This document shows positions 52,201 through 63,603 of a stretch of 64,000 nucleotides of DNA, piece after piece (positions within the stretch are counted from its first letter, which is position 1; each line of letters starts with the position of its first letter). Made by a program: the position numbers and the translations under genes. Source of the stretch: Eledone cirrhosa (taxonomy: Eukaryota > Mollusca > Cephalopoda > Octopoda > Eledonidae); contig OZ024740.1 in the NCBI GenBank assembly GCA_964016885.1, forward strand, positions 9,816,450-9,880,449, in the 5' to 3' direction. The notes under the pieces were generated by a model. It had not been told where the DNA came from. It made no database searches and saw only the letters and a list, made by a program, of their open reading frames with translations.

Positions 52201-53930
52201 GATGTGACCACTGGTCATCTGGTTTAGGCTTGTCACCAGGCTGAGAGAGAGGTGCTGGTGGTAGTCTTGTGGTTTATGTGACCACTGGTCATCTGGTTTA
52301 GGCTTGTCACCAGACTGAGAAAGGGGTGCTGGTGGTAGTCTTGTGGTTGATGTGACCACTGGTCATCTGGTCTAGGCTTGTCACCAGACTGAGAGAGAGG
52401 TGCTAGTGGTAGTCTTGTGGTTGTGACCTCTGGTCATCTGGTTTAGGTTTGTCACCAGACTGAGAGAGAGAAGGGGTGCTGGTGGTAGTCTTGTGGTTGA
52501 TGTGACCACTGGTCATCTGGCTTAGGTTTGTCACCAGACTGAGAAAGGGGTGCTGGTGGTAGTCTTGTGGTTGATGTGACCACTGGTCATCTGGTTTAGG
52601 CTTGTCACCAGACTGAGAGAGAGGTGCTGGTGGTAGTCTTTTGGTTGATGTGACCACTGGTCATCTGGTTTAGGCTTGTCACCAAACTGAGAGAGTGGTG
52701 CTGGTGGTAGTCTTGTTGTTGATGTGACCACTGGTCATCTGGTTTAGGTTTATTACCAGACTGAGAGAGAGAGGGGTGTTGGTGGTAGTCTTGTGGTTGA
52801 TGTGACCACTGGTCATCAGGTTTAGGTTTGTCACCAGACTGAGGGAGAGGTGCTGGTGGTAGTCTTGTGGTTGATGTGACCACTAGTCATCTGGCTTAGG
52901 TTTGTCACCATACTGAGAGAGAGGTGCTAGTGGTAGTCTTGTGGTTGATGTGACCACTGGTCATCTGGTTTAGGTTTGTTACCAGACTGAGAGAGGGGTG
53001 CTGCTGGTAGTCTTGTGGTTGATGTGACCACTGGTCATCTGGTTTAGCTTTGTCACCAGACTGAGAGAGAGGTGCGGGTGGTAGTCTTGTGGTTGATGTG
53101 ACCACTGGTCATCTAGTCTAGGTTTGTCACCAGACTGAGAGAGAGGTGCTGGTGGTAGTCTTGCGATTGATGTGACCACTGGTCATCTGGTTTAGGTATG
53201 TTTACCAGACTGAGAGAGGGGTGCTGGTTGTAGTCTTGTGGTTGATGTGACCACTGGTCATCTGGTTTAGGTTTGTCACCATACTGAGAGAGGGGTGCTG
53301 GTGGTAGTCTTGTGGTTGATGTGACCACTGGTCAACTGGTTTAGGTTTGTCACCAGACTGAGAGAGGGGTGCTGCTGGTAGTATTGTGGTTGATGTGACC
53401 ACTGGTCAACTGGTTTAGGTTTGTCACCAGACTGAGAAATGGGTGCTGGTGATAGTCTTGTGGTTGATGTGACCACTGGTCATCTGGTTTAGGTTTGTCA
53501 CCAGACAGAGAAAGGGGTGCTGGTGGTAGTCTTGTGGTTGACGTGACCACTGGTCATATGGTTTAGGCTTGTCACCAGACTGAGAGAGAGGTGCTGGTGG
53601 TAGTCTTGTGGTTGATCTGACCACTGGTCATCTGGTTTAGGCTTGTCACCAGACTGAGAGAGAGGTGCTGGTGGTAGTCTTGTGGTTGATGTGACCACTG
53701 GTCATCTGGTTTAGGCTTGTCACCAGAGTGAGAAAGGGGTGCTGGTGGTAGTCTTGTGGTTGATGTGACCACTGGTCATCTGGTTTAGGCTTGTCACCAG
53801 ACTGAGAGAGAGGTGCTGGTGGTAGTCTTGTGGTTGATGTGACCACTGGTCATCTGGTTTAGGCTTGTCACCAGACTGAGTGAGAGGTGCTGGTGGTAGT
53901 CTTGTGGTTGATGTGACCACTGGTCATCTG
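50009..53930. repeat. About 8-kb displaced duplicate, left copy
   Basis: This segment corresponds to about 58,014-61,940. The offset changes stepwise through 8,005, 8,079, 8,083 and 8,009 bp, as expected when whole 74-bp monomers or a few bases are gained or lost in one copy. Shared rare markers include a 3-bp deletion (gtggttgtgacc) at about 52,418 and 60,501, and the enlarged purine tract gagagagaaggggtgc at about 52,461 and 60,544. Confidence 0.8.
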
Positions 53931-56900
53931 GTTTAGGCTTGTCACCAGACTGAGAGAGAGGTGCTGGTGGTAGTCTTGGGGTTTATGTGACCACTGGTCA
54001 TCTGGTTTAGACTTGTCACCAGACTGAGAAAGGGGTGCTGGTGGTAGTCTTGTGGTTGGTGTGACCTCTGGTCATCTGGTTTAGGCTTGTCACCAGACTG
54101 AGAGAGGGGTGCTGGTGGTAGTCTTGCGGTTGATGTGACCACTGGTCATCTAGTCTAGGTTTGTCACCAGACTGAGAGAGATGTGCTGGTGGTAGTCGTG
54201 TGGTTGATGTTACCTCTGGTCATCTGGTTTAGGTTTGTCGCCAGACTGAGAGAGGGGTGCTGGTGGTAGTCTTGTGGTTGATGTGACCACTGGTCATCTG
54301 GTTTAGGCTTGTCACCAGACTGAGAGAGGGGTGCTGGTGGTAGTCTTGTGGTTGATGTGACCACTGGTTATCTGGTTTAGGCTTGTCACCAGACTGAGAG
54401 AGGGGTGCTGGTGGTAGTCTTGTGGTTGATGTGACCACTGGTCATCTGGTTTAAGCTTGTCACCAGACTGAGAGTGGGGTGCTGGTGGTAGTCTTGTGGT
54501 TGATGTGACCACTGGTCATCTGGTTTAGGCTTGTCACCAGACTGAGAGAGAGGTATTGGTGGTAGTCTTGCGGTTGATGTGACCACTGGTCATCTGGTTT
54601 AGGCTTGTCACCAGACTGAGAGAGGGGTGCTGATGATAATCTTGTGGTTGATGTGACCACGGGTCATCTGGTTTAGGCTTGTCACCAGACTGAGAGAGAG
54701 GTGCTGGTGGTAGTCGTGTGGTTGATGTGACCACTGGTAATCTGGTTTAGGCTTGTCACCAGACTGAGAGAGAGGTGCTGGTGGTAGTCTTGTGGTTGAT
54801 GTGACCACTGGTCATCTGGTTTAGGCTTGTCACCAGACTGAGAGAGAGGTGCTGGTGGTAGTCTTGTGGTTGATGTGACCACTGGTCATCTGGTTTAGGC
54901 TTGTCACCAGACTGAGAGAGAGGTGCTGGTGGTAGTCTTGTGGTTGATGTGACCACTGGTCATCTGGTTTAGGCTTGTCACCAGACTGAGAGAGAGGTGC
55001 TGGTGGTAGTCGTGTGGTTGATGTGACAACTGGTCATCTGGTTTAGGCTTTTCACCAGACTGAGAGAGGGTTACTGGTGGTAGTCTTCTGGTTGGTGTGA
55101 CCTCTGGTCATCTGGTTTAGGCTTGTCACCAGACTGAGAGAGGGGTGCTGGTGGTAGTCTTGTGGTTGGTGTGACCTCTGGTCATCTAGTCTAGGTTTGT
55201 CACCAGACTGAGAGAGATGTGCTGGTGGTAGTCGTGTGGTTGATGTGACCTCTGGTCATCTGGTTTAGGTTTGTCACCAGACTGAGAGAGGGGTGCTGGT
55301 GGTAGTCTTGTGGTTGATGTGACCACTGGTCATCTGGTTTAAGCTTGTCACCAGACTGAGAGTGGGGTGCTGGTGGTAGTCTTGTGGTTGATGTGACCAC
55401 TGGTCATCTGGTTTAGGCTTGTCACCAGACTGAGAGAGGGGTGCTGGTGGTTGTCTTGTGGTTGATGGGACCACTGGTCATCTGGTTTAAGCTTGTCACC
55501 AGACTGAGAGAAGGGTGCTGGTGGTAGTCTTGTGGTTGATGTGACCACTGGTCATCTGGTTTAGGCTTGTCACCAGACTGAGAGAGAGGTATTGGTGGTA
55601 GTCTTATGGTTGATGTGACCACTGGTCATCTGGTTTAGGCTTCTCACCAGACTGAGAGAGAGGTGCTGGTGGTAGTCGTGTGGTTGATGTGACCACTGGT
55701 CATCTGGCTTAGGCTTGTCACCAGACTGAGAGAGAGGTGCTGGTGGTAGTCGTGTGGTTGATGTGACCACTGGTCATCTGGTTTAGGCTTGTCACCAGAC
55801 TGAGAGAGGGGTGCTGGTGATAGTCTTGTGGTTGATGTGACCACTGGTCATCTGGTTTAGGCTTGTCACCAGACTGAGAGAGAGGTGCTGGTGGTAGTCG
55901 TGTGGTTGATGTGACTACTGGACATCTGGTTTAGGCTTGTCACCAGACTGAGAGAGGGTTACTGGTGGTAGTCTTGTGGTTGATGTGACCTCTGGTCATC
56001 TGGTTTAGGCTTGTCACCAGAGTGAGAGAGGGTTACTGGTGGTAGTCTTGTGGTTGGTGTGACCTCTGGTCATCTGGTTTAGGCTTGTCACCAGACTGAG
56101 AGAGGTGTGCTGGTGGTAGTCTTGCGGTTGATGTGACCACTGGTCATCTAGTCTAGGTTTGTCACCAGACTGAGAGAGAGGTGCTGGTGGTAGTCGTGTG
56201 GTTGATGTGACCACTGGTCATCTGGTTTAGGCTTGTCACCAGACTGAGAGAGAGGTGCTGGTGGTAGTCGTGTGGTTGATGTGACCACTGGTCATCTGGT
56301 TTAGGCTTGTCACCAGACTGAGAGAGGGTTACTGGTGGTAGTCTTGTGGTTGATGTGACCTCTGGTCATCTGGTTTAGGCTTGTCACCAGACTGAGAGAG
56401 GGTTACTGGTGGTAGTCTTCTGGTTGGTGTGACCTCTGGTCATCTGGTTTAGGCTTGTCACCAGACTGAGAGAGGGGTGCTGGTGGTAGTCTTGCGGTTG
56501 ATGTGACCACTGGTCATCTAGTCTAGGTTTGTCACCAGACTGAGAGAGATGTGCTGGTGGTAGTCGTGTGGTTGATGTGACCTCTGGTCATCTGGTTTAG
56601 GTTTGTCACCAGACTGAGAGAGGGGTGCTGGTGGTAGTCTTGTGGTTGATGTGACCACTGGTTATCTGGTTTCGGCTTGTCACCAGACTGAGAGAGGGGT
56701 GCTGGTGGTAGTCTTGTGGTTGATGTGACCACTGGTCATCTGGTTTAGGTTTGTCACCAGACTGAGAGAGGGGTGCTGGTGGTAGTCTTGTGGTTGATGT
56801 GACCACTGGTTATCTGGTTTAGGCTTGTCACCAGACTGAGAGAGGGGTGCTGGTGGTAGTCTTGTGGTTGATGTGACCACTGGTCATCTGGTTTAGGTTT

Positions 56901-58013
56901 GTCACCAGACTGAGAGAGGGGTGCTGGTGGTAGTCTTGTGGTTGATGTGACCACTGGTCATCTGGTTTAAGCTTGTCACCAAACTGAGAGAGAGGTGCTG
57001 GTGGTAGTCTTGTGGTTGATGTGACCACTGGTCATCTGGTTTAAGCTTGTCACCAGACTGAGAGTGGGGTGCTGGTGGTAGTCTTGTGGTTGATGTGACC
57101 ACTGGTCATCTGGTTTAGGCTTGTCACCAGAGTGAGAGAGGTGTGCTAGTGGTAGTCTTGTGGTTGATGTGACCACTGCTCATCTGGTTTAGGCTTGTCA
57201 CCAGACTGAGAGAGGGGTGCTGGTGGTTGTCTTTTGGTTGATGGGACCACTGGTCATCTGGTTTAAGCTTGTCACCAGACTGAGAGAGGGGTGCTGGTGG
57301 TAGTCTTGTGGTTGATGTGACCACTGGTCATCTTTTTTAGGCTTGTCACCAGACTGAGAGAGAAGTGCTGGTGGTAGTCTTGCTGTTGATGTGACCACTG
57401 GTCATCTGGTTTAGGTATGTTTACCAGACTGAGAGAGTGGTGCTGGTTGTAGTCTTGTGGTTGATGTGACAACTGGTCATCTGGTTTAGGTTTGTCACCA
57501 TACTGAGAGAGGGGTGCTGGTGGTAGTCTTGTGGTTGATGTGACCACTGGTCAACTGGTTTAGGTTTGTCACCAGACAGAGAGAGAGGTGCTGGTGGTAG
57601 TCGTGTGGTTGATGTGACTACTGGTCATCTGGTTTAGGTATGTTTACCAGACTGAGAAAGGGGTGCTGGTGATAGTCTTGTGGTTGATGTGACCACTGTT
57701 CATCTGGTTTAGGTTTGTCACCAGACTGAGAAAGGGGTGCTGGTGGTAGTCTTGTGGTTGACGTGGCCACTGGTCATCTGGTTTAGGCTTGTCACCAGAC
57801 TGAGAGTGGGGTGCTGGTGGTAGTCTTGTGGTTGATGTGACCTCTGGTCATCTGGTTTAGGCTTGTCACAAGACTGAGAGAGAGGTGCTGGTGGTAGTCT
57901 TCTGGTTGATGTGAACACTGGTCATCTGGTTTAGGCTTGTCACCAGAGTGAGAAAGGGGTGCTGGTGGTAGTCTTGTGGTTGATGTGACCACTGGTCATC
58001 TGGTTTAGGCTTG

Positions 58014-61000
58014 TCAATAGACTGAGAGTGGGGTGCTGGTGGTAGTCTTGTGGTTGATGTGACCACTGGTCATCTGGTTTAGGCTTGTCACCAGACTGAG
58101 AGAGAAGTGCTGGTGGTAGTCTTGTGGTTGATGTGACCACTGGTCATCTGGTTTAGGCTTGTCACCAGACTGAGTGAGAGGTGCTGGTGGTAGTCTTGTG
58201 GTTGATGTGACCACTGGTCATCTGGTTTAGGCTTGTCACCAGACTGAGAGAGAGGTGCTGGTGGTAGTCTTGTGCTTTATGTGACCACTGCTCATCTGGT
58301 TTAGACTTGTCACCAGACTGAGAAAGGGGTGCTGGTGGTAGTCTTGTGGTTGATGTGCCCACTGGTCATCTGGTCTAGGCTTGTCACCAGACTGAGAGAG
58401 AGGTGCTAGTGGTAGTCTTGTGGTTGATGTGACCACTGGTCATCAGGTTTAGGTTTGTCACCAGACTGAGAGAGAGGTGCTGGTGGTAGTCTTGTGGTTG
58501 ATGTGACCACTGGTCATCTGGCTTAGATTTGTCACCAGACTGAGAGAGAGGTGCTAGTGGTAGTCTTGTAGTTGATGTGACCACTGGTCATCTGGTTTAG
58601 GTTTGTTACCAGACTGAGAGAGGGGTGCTGCTGGTAGTTTTGTGGTTGATCTGACCACTGGTCATCTGGTTTAGGCTTGTCACCAGAGTGAGAAAGGGGT
58701 GCTGGTGGTAGTCTTGTGGTTGATGTGACCACTGGTCATCTGGCTTAGGTTTGTCACCAGACTGAGAAAGGGGTGCTGGTGGTAGTCTTGTGGTTGATGT
58801 GACCACTGGTCATCTGGTTTAGGCTTGTCACCAGACTGAGAGAGAGGTGCTGGTGGTAGTCTTTTGGTTGATGTGACCACTGGTCATCTGGTTTAGGCTT
58901 GTCACCAAACTGAGAGAGTGGTGCTGGTGGTAGTCTTGTTGTTGATGTGACCACTGGTCATCTGGTTTAGGTTTATTACCAGACTGAGAGAGAGAGGGGT
59001 GTTGGTGGTAGTCTTGTGGTTGATGTGACCACTGGTCATCTGGTTTAGGTTTGTCACCATACTGAGAGAGGGGTGCTGGTGGTAGTCTTGTGGTTGATGT
59101 GACCACTGGTCAACTGGTTTAGGTTTGTCACCAGACTGAGAGAGGGGTGCTGCTGGTAGTCTTGTGGTTGATGTGACCACTGGTCAACTGGTTTAGGTTT
59201 GTCACCAGACTGAGAAAGGGGTGCTGGTGATAGTCTTGTGGTTGATGTGACCACTGTTCATCTGGTTTAGGTTTGTCACCAGACTGAGAAAGGGGTGCTG
59301 GTGGTAGTCTTGTGGTTGACGTGGCCACTGGTCATCTGGTTTAGGCTTGTCACCAGACTGAGAGAGAGGTGCTGGTGATAGTCTTGTGGTTGATGTGACC
59401 ACTGGTCATCTGGTTTAGGCTTGTCACAAGACTGAGAGAGAGGTGCTGGTGGTAGTCTTCTGGTTGATGTGAACACTGGTCATCTGGTTTAGGCTTGTCA
59501 CCAGAGTGAGAAAGGGGTGCTGGTGGTAGTCTTGTGGTTGATGTGACCACTGGTCATCTGGTTTAGGCTTGTCAATAGACTGAGACTGGGGTGCTGGTGG
59601 TAGTCTTGTGGTTGATGTGACCACTGGTCATCTGGTTTAGGCTTGTCACCAGACTGAGAGAGAAGTGCTGGTGGTAGTCTTGTGGTTGATGTGACCACTG
59701 GTCATCTGGTTTAGGCTTGTCACCAGACTGAGTGAGAGGTGCTGGTGGTAGTCTTTTGGTTGATGTGACCACTGGTCATCTGGTTTAGGCTTGTCACCAA
59801 ACTGAGAGAGTGGTGCTGGTGGTAGTCTTGTTGTTGATGTGACCACTGGTCATCTGGTTTAGGTTTATTACCAGACTGAGAGAGAGAGGGGTGTTGGTGG
59901 TAGTCTTGTGGTTGATGTGACCACTGGTCATCAGGTTTAGGTTTGTCACCAGACTGAGGGAGAGGTGCTGGTGGTAGTCTTGTGGTTGATGTGACCACTA
60001 GTCATCTGGCTTAGGTTTGTCACCATACTGAGAGAGAGGTGCTAGTGGTAGTCTTGTGGTTGATGTGACCACTGGTCATCTGGTTTAGGTTTGTTACCAG
60101 ACTGAGAGAGGGGTGCTGCTGGTAGTTTTGTGGTTGATCTGACCACTGGTCATCTGGTTTAGGCTTGTCACCAGAGTGAGAAAGGGGTGCTGGTGGTAGT
60201 CTTGTGGTTGATGTGACCACTGGTCATCTGGTTTAGGGTTGTCACCAGACTGAGAGAGAGGTGCTGGTGGTAGTCTTGTGGTTGATGTGACCACTGGTCA
60301 TCTGGTTTAGGCTTGTCACCAGGCTGAGAGAGAGGTGCTGGTGGTAGTCTTGTGGTTTATGTGACCACTGGTCATCTGGTTTAGGCTTGTCACCAGACTG
60401 AGAAAGGGGTGCTGGTGGTAGTCTTGTGGTTGATGTGACCACTGGTCATCTGGTCTAGGCTTGTCACCAGACTGAGAGAGAGGTGCTAGTGGTAGTCTTG
60501 TGGTTGTGACCTCTGGTCATCTGGTTTAGGTTTGTCACCAGACTGAGAGAGAGAAGGGGTGCTGGTGGTAGTCTTGTGGTTGATGTGACCACTGGTCATC
60601 TGGCTTAGGTTTGTCACCAGACTGAGAAAGGGGTGCTGGTGGTAGTCTTGTGGTTGATGTGACCACTGGTCATCTGGTTTAGGCTTGTCACCAGACTGAG
60701 AGAGAGGTGCTGGTGGTAGTCTTTTGGTTGATGTGACCACTGGTCATCTGGTTTAGGCTTGTCACCAAACTGAGAGAGTGGTGCTGGTGGTAGTCTTGTT
60801 GTTGATGTGACCACTGGTCATCTGGTTTAGGTTTATTACCAGACTGAGAGAGAGAGGGGTGTTGGTGGTAGTCTTGTGGTTGATGTGACCACTGGTCATC
60901 AGGTTTAGGTTTGTCACCAGACTGAGGGAGAGGTGCTGGTGGTAGTCTTGTGGTTGATGTGACCACTAGTCATCTGGCTTAGGTTTGTCACCATACTGAG

Positions 61001-61940
61001 AGAGAGGTGCTAGTGGTAGTCTTGTGGTTGATGTGACCACTGGTCATCTGGTTTAGGTTTGTTACCAGACTGAGAGAGGGGTGCTGCTGGTAGTCTTGTG
61101 GTTGATGTGACCACTGGTCATCTGGTTTAGCTTTGTCACCAGACTGAGAGAGAGGTGCGGGTGGTAGTCTTGTGGTTGATGTGACCACTGGTCATCTAGT
61201 CTAGGTTTGTCACCAGACTGAGAGAGAGGTGCTGGTGGTAGTCTTGCGGTTGATGTGACCACTGGTCATCTGGTTTAGGTATGTTTACCAGACTGAGAGA
61301 GGGGTGCTGGTTGTAGTCTTGTGGTTGATGTGACCACTGGTCATCTGGTTTAGGTTTGTCACCATACTGAGAGAGGGGTGCTGGTGGTAGTCTTGTGGTT
61401 GATGTGACCACTGGTCAACTGGTTTAGGTTTGTCACCAGACTGAGAAATGGGTGCTGGTGATAGTCTTGTGGTTGATGTGACCACTGGTCATCTGGTTTA
61501 GGTTTGTCACCAGACAGAGAAAGGGGTGCTGGTGGTAGTCTTGTGGTTGACGTGACCACTGGTCATATGGTTTAGACTTGTCACCAGACTGAGAGAGAGG
61601 TGCTGGTGGTAGTCTTGTGGTTGATCTGACCACTGGTCATCTGGTTTAGGCTTGTCACCAGACTGAGAGAGAGGTGCTGGTGGTAGTCTTGTGGTTGATG
61701 TGACCACTGGTCATCTGGTTTAGGCTTGTCACCAGAGTGAGAAAGGGGTGCTGGTGGTAGTCTTGTGGTTGATGTGACCACTGGTCATCTGGTTTAGGCT
61801 TGTCACTAGACTGAGAGTGGGGTACTGGTGGTAGTCTTGTGGTTGATGTGACCACTGGTCATCTGGTTTAGGCTTGTCACCAGACTGAGAGAGAGGTGCT
61901 GGTGGTAGTCTTGTGGTTGATGTGACCACTGGTCATCTGG
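58014..61940. repeat. About 8-kb displaced duplicate, right copy
   Basis: This is the partner of 50,009-53,930, sharing the 3-bp deletion marker and the enlarged purine tract. It lacks one monomer near 61,285 relative to the left copy. It also contains its own copy of the 1,484-bp type block (ttgacgtggccactgg near 59,317), so small and large duplications are nested. Confidence 0.8.
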
Positions 61941-63030
61941 TTTAGGCTTGTCACCAGACTGAGTGAGAGGTGCTGGTGGTAGTCTTGTGGTTGATGTGAC
62001 CACTGGTCATCTGGTTTAGGCTTGTCACCAGACTGAGAGAGAGGTGCTGGTGGTAGTCTTGTGGTTTATGTGACCACTGGTCATCTGGTTTAGACTTGTC
62101 ACCAGACTGAGAAAGGGGTGCTGGTGGTAGTCTTGTGGTTGATGTGCCCACTGGTCATCTGGTCTAGGCTTGTCACCAGACTGAGAGAGAGGTGCTAGTG
62201 GTAGTCTTGTGGTTGATGTGACCACTGGTCATCAGGTTTAGGTTTGTCACCAGACTGAGAGAGAGGTGCTGGTGGTAGTCTTGTGGTTGATGTGACCACT
62301 GGTCATCTGGCTTAGATTTGTCACCAGACTGAGAGAGAGGTGCTAGTGGTAGTCTTGTGGTTAATGTGACCACTGGTCATCTGGTTTAGGTTTGTTACCA
62401 GACTGAGAGAGGGGTGCTGCTGGTAGTTTTGTGGTTGATGTGACCACTGGTCATCTGGTTTAGGCTTGTCACCAGACTGAGAGAGAGGTGCTGGTGGTAG
62501 TCTTGTGGTTGATGTGACCACTGGTCATCTGGTTTAGGCTTGTCACCAGAGTGAGAAAGGGGTGCTGGTGGTAGTCTTGTGGTTGATGTGACCACTGGTC
62601 ATCTGGTTTAGGCTTGTCACTAGACTGAGAGTGGGGTACTGGTGGTAGTCTTGTGGTTGATGTGACCACTGGTCATCTGGTTTAGGCTTGTCACCAAACT
62701 GAGAGAGAGGTGCTGGTGGTAGTCTTGTGGTTGATGTGACCACTGGTCATCTGGTTTAGGCTTGTCACCAGACTGAGTGAGAGGTGCTGGTGGTAGTCTT
62801 TTGGTTGATGTGACCACTGGTCATCTGGTTTAGGCTTGTCACCAGACTGAGAGAGAGGTGCTGGTGGTAGTCTTGTGGTTTATGTGACCACTGGTCATCT
62901 GGTTTAGACTTGTCACCAGACTGAGAAAGGGGTGCTGGTGGTAGTCTTGTGGTTGATGTGCCCACTGGTCATCTGGTCTAGGCTTGTCACCAGACTGAGA
63001 GAGAAGTGCTGGTGGTAGTCTTGTGGTTGA
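61630..63030. repeat. 814-bp (11-monomer) tandem duplication at the array end
   Basis: From about 61,630 the monomer series repeats at exactly 814 bp (11 x 74). Markers are gagtggggtactgg (61,815 and 62,629), gactgagtgagagg (61,961 and 62,775) and gtgcccactgg (62,143 and 62,957). The second copy is incomplete and diverges after about 63,030, about 200 bp before the array ends. Confidence 0.83.
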
Positions 63031-63224
63031 TGTGACCACTGGTCAACTGGCTTAGGTTTGTCACCAGACTGAGAGAGAGGTGCTAGTGGTAGTCTTGTGG
63101 TTGATGTGACCACTGGTCATCTGGTTTAGGCTTGTCACCAGACTGAGAGAGGTGTGCTGGTGGTAGTCTTGTGGTTGATGTGACCACTGGTCATCTGGTT
63201 TAGCTTTGTCACCAGACTGAGAGA

Positions 63225-63240
63225 GAGTTGCTGCTACACT
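63225..63240. other. Junction between 74-bp satellite and 11-bp minisatellite
   Basis: The last 74-bp monomer breaks off within its gagagagttgctg segment at about 63,232, and the 11-bp repeat begins immediately with ctacactatag. There is no unique sequence between the two families. The shared bases gct at the switch are compatible with a microhomology-mediated join. This is the only array boundary in the window. Confidence 0.88.
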
Positions 63241-63281
63241 ATAGCTACACTATAGCTACACTATAGCTACACTATAGCTAC

Positions 63282-63300
63282 ACAACACCACAGGATAGTA
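63282..63300. other. Interruption in the 11-bp minisatellite
   Basis: A short stretch reading acaacaccacaggatagta breaks the regular 11-bp units. It contains the only GG dinucleotide I see in the minisatellite. It may be a diverged unit or a remnant of unique flanking DNA; it is too short to assign. Confidence 0.6.
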
Positions 63301-63603
63301 TAGCTACACTATAGCTCCACTATAGCTACACTATAGCTACACTATAGCTACACTATCGCTCTACTATATTAACACTATAGTAACACTATAGCTACACTAT
63401 AGCCACACCATAGCTACACTATAGCTCCACTATAGTTACACTATAGCTCCACCATAGCTACACTATAGCTACACTATAGCTAAACTATAGCTACACTATA
63501 GCTACACCATAGCTACACTATAGCCACACCATAGCAACCCAAGAGCTACACTAGAGATATACTATAGCTGCACTATAGCTACACTATAGCTACACCATAG
63601 CTA

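Larger units (their letters stand above)
1..63232. repeat. 74-bp satellite DNA array (about 850 monomers)
   Basis: The same 74-base unit recurs head-to-tail from the first base to about 63,232, with no inverted monomer and no unrelated insertion seen. Positions 29,553-29,626 are a clean example of the commonest form. Composition is A12 C12 G27 T23, so G+T is about 68% on the + strand. Most monomers differ from this form by a few substitutions. Recurrent alternatives include caggtttg/caggcttg-type changes in the middle, agtcgtgtgg for agtcttgtgg, gggttactgg for ggggtgctgg, and ggtattggtgg for ggtgctggtgg. Most units are exactly 74 bp, but units of roughly 68 to 82 bp occur, mainly through changes in the GA run near unit position 38. 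The array is a eukaryotic satellite by structure. I do not recognise the family or species, and any centromeric or heterochromatic role is inference. Confidence 0.98.

Noticed and set aside
27..63113. Hundreds of minus-strand open frames, mostly 66 codons, giving a P/S/T/Q/H-rich repeated peptide
   Set aside because: The 74-bp period is not a multiple of three, so translation passes through all three frames and meets the same TGA about every 222 bp. The frames overlap each other, mostly start at GTG, tolerate frameshifting indels, and simply follow the repeat. I see no evidence of coding selection.
1..63232. CRISPR-like regular repetition
   Set aside because: The repeats are contiguous over the full 74 bp with no unique spacers, the copy number is far too high, and no cas-like gene is present.
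1..63232. CENP-B box as evidence of a centromere
   Set aside because: I see no match to the known 17-bp CENP-B box core (TTCG followed by the CGGGA end). Centromeric identity cannot be claimed from this sequence.
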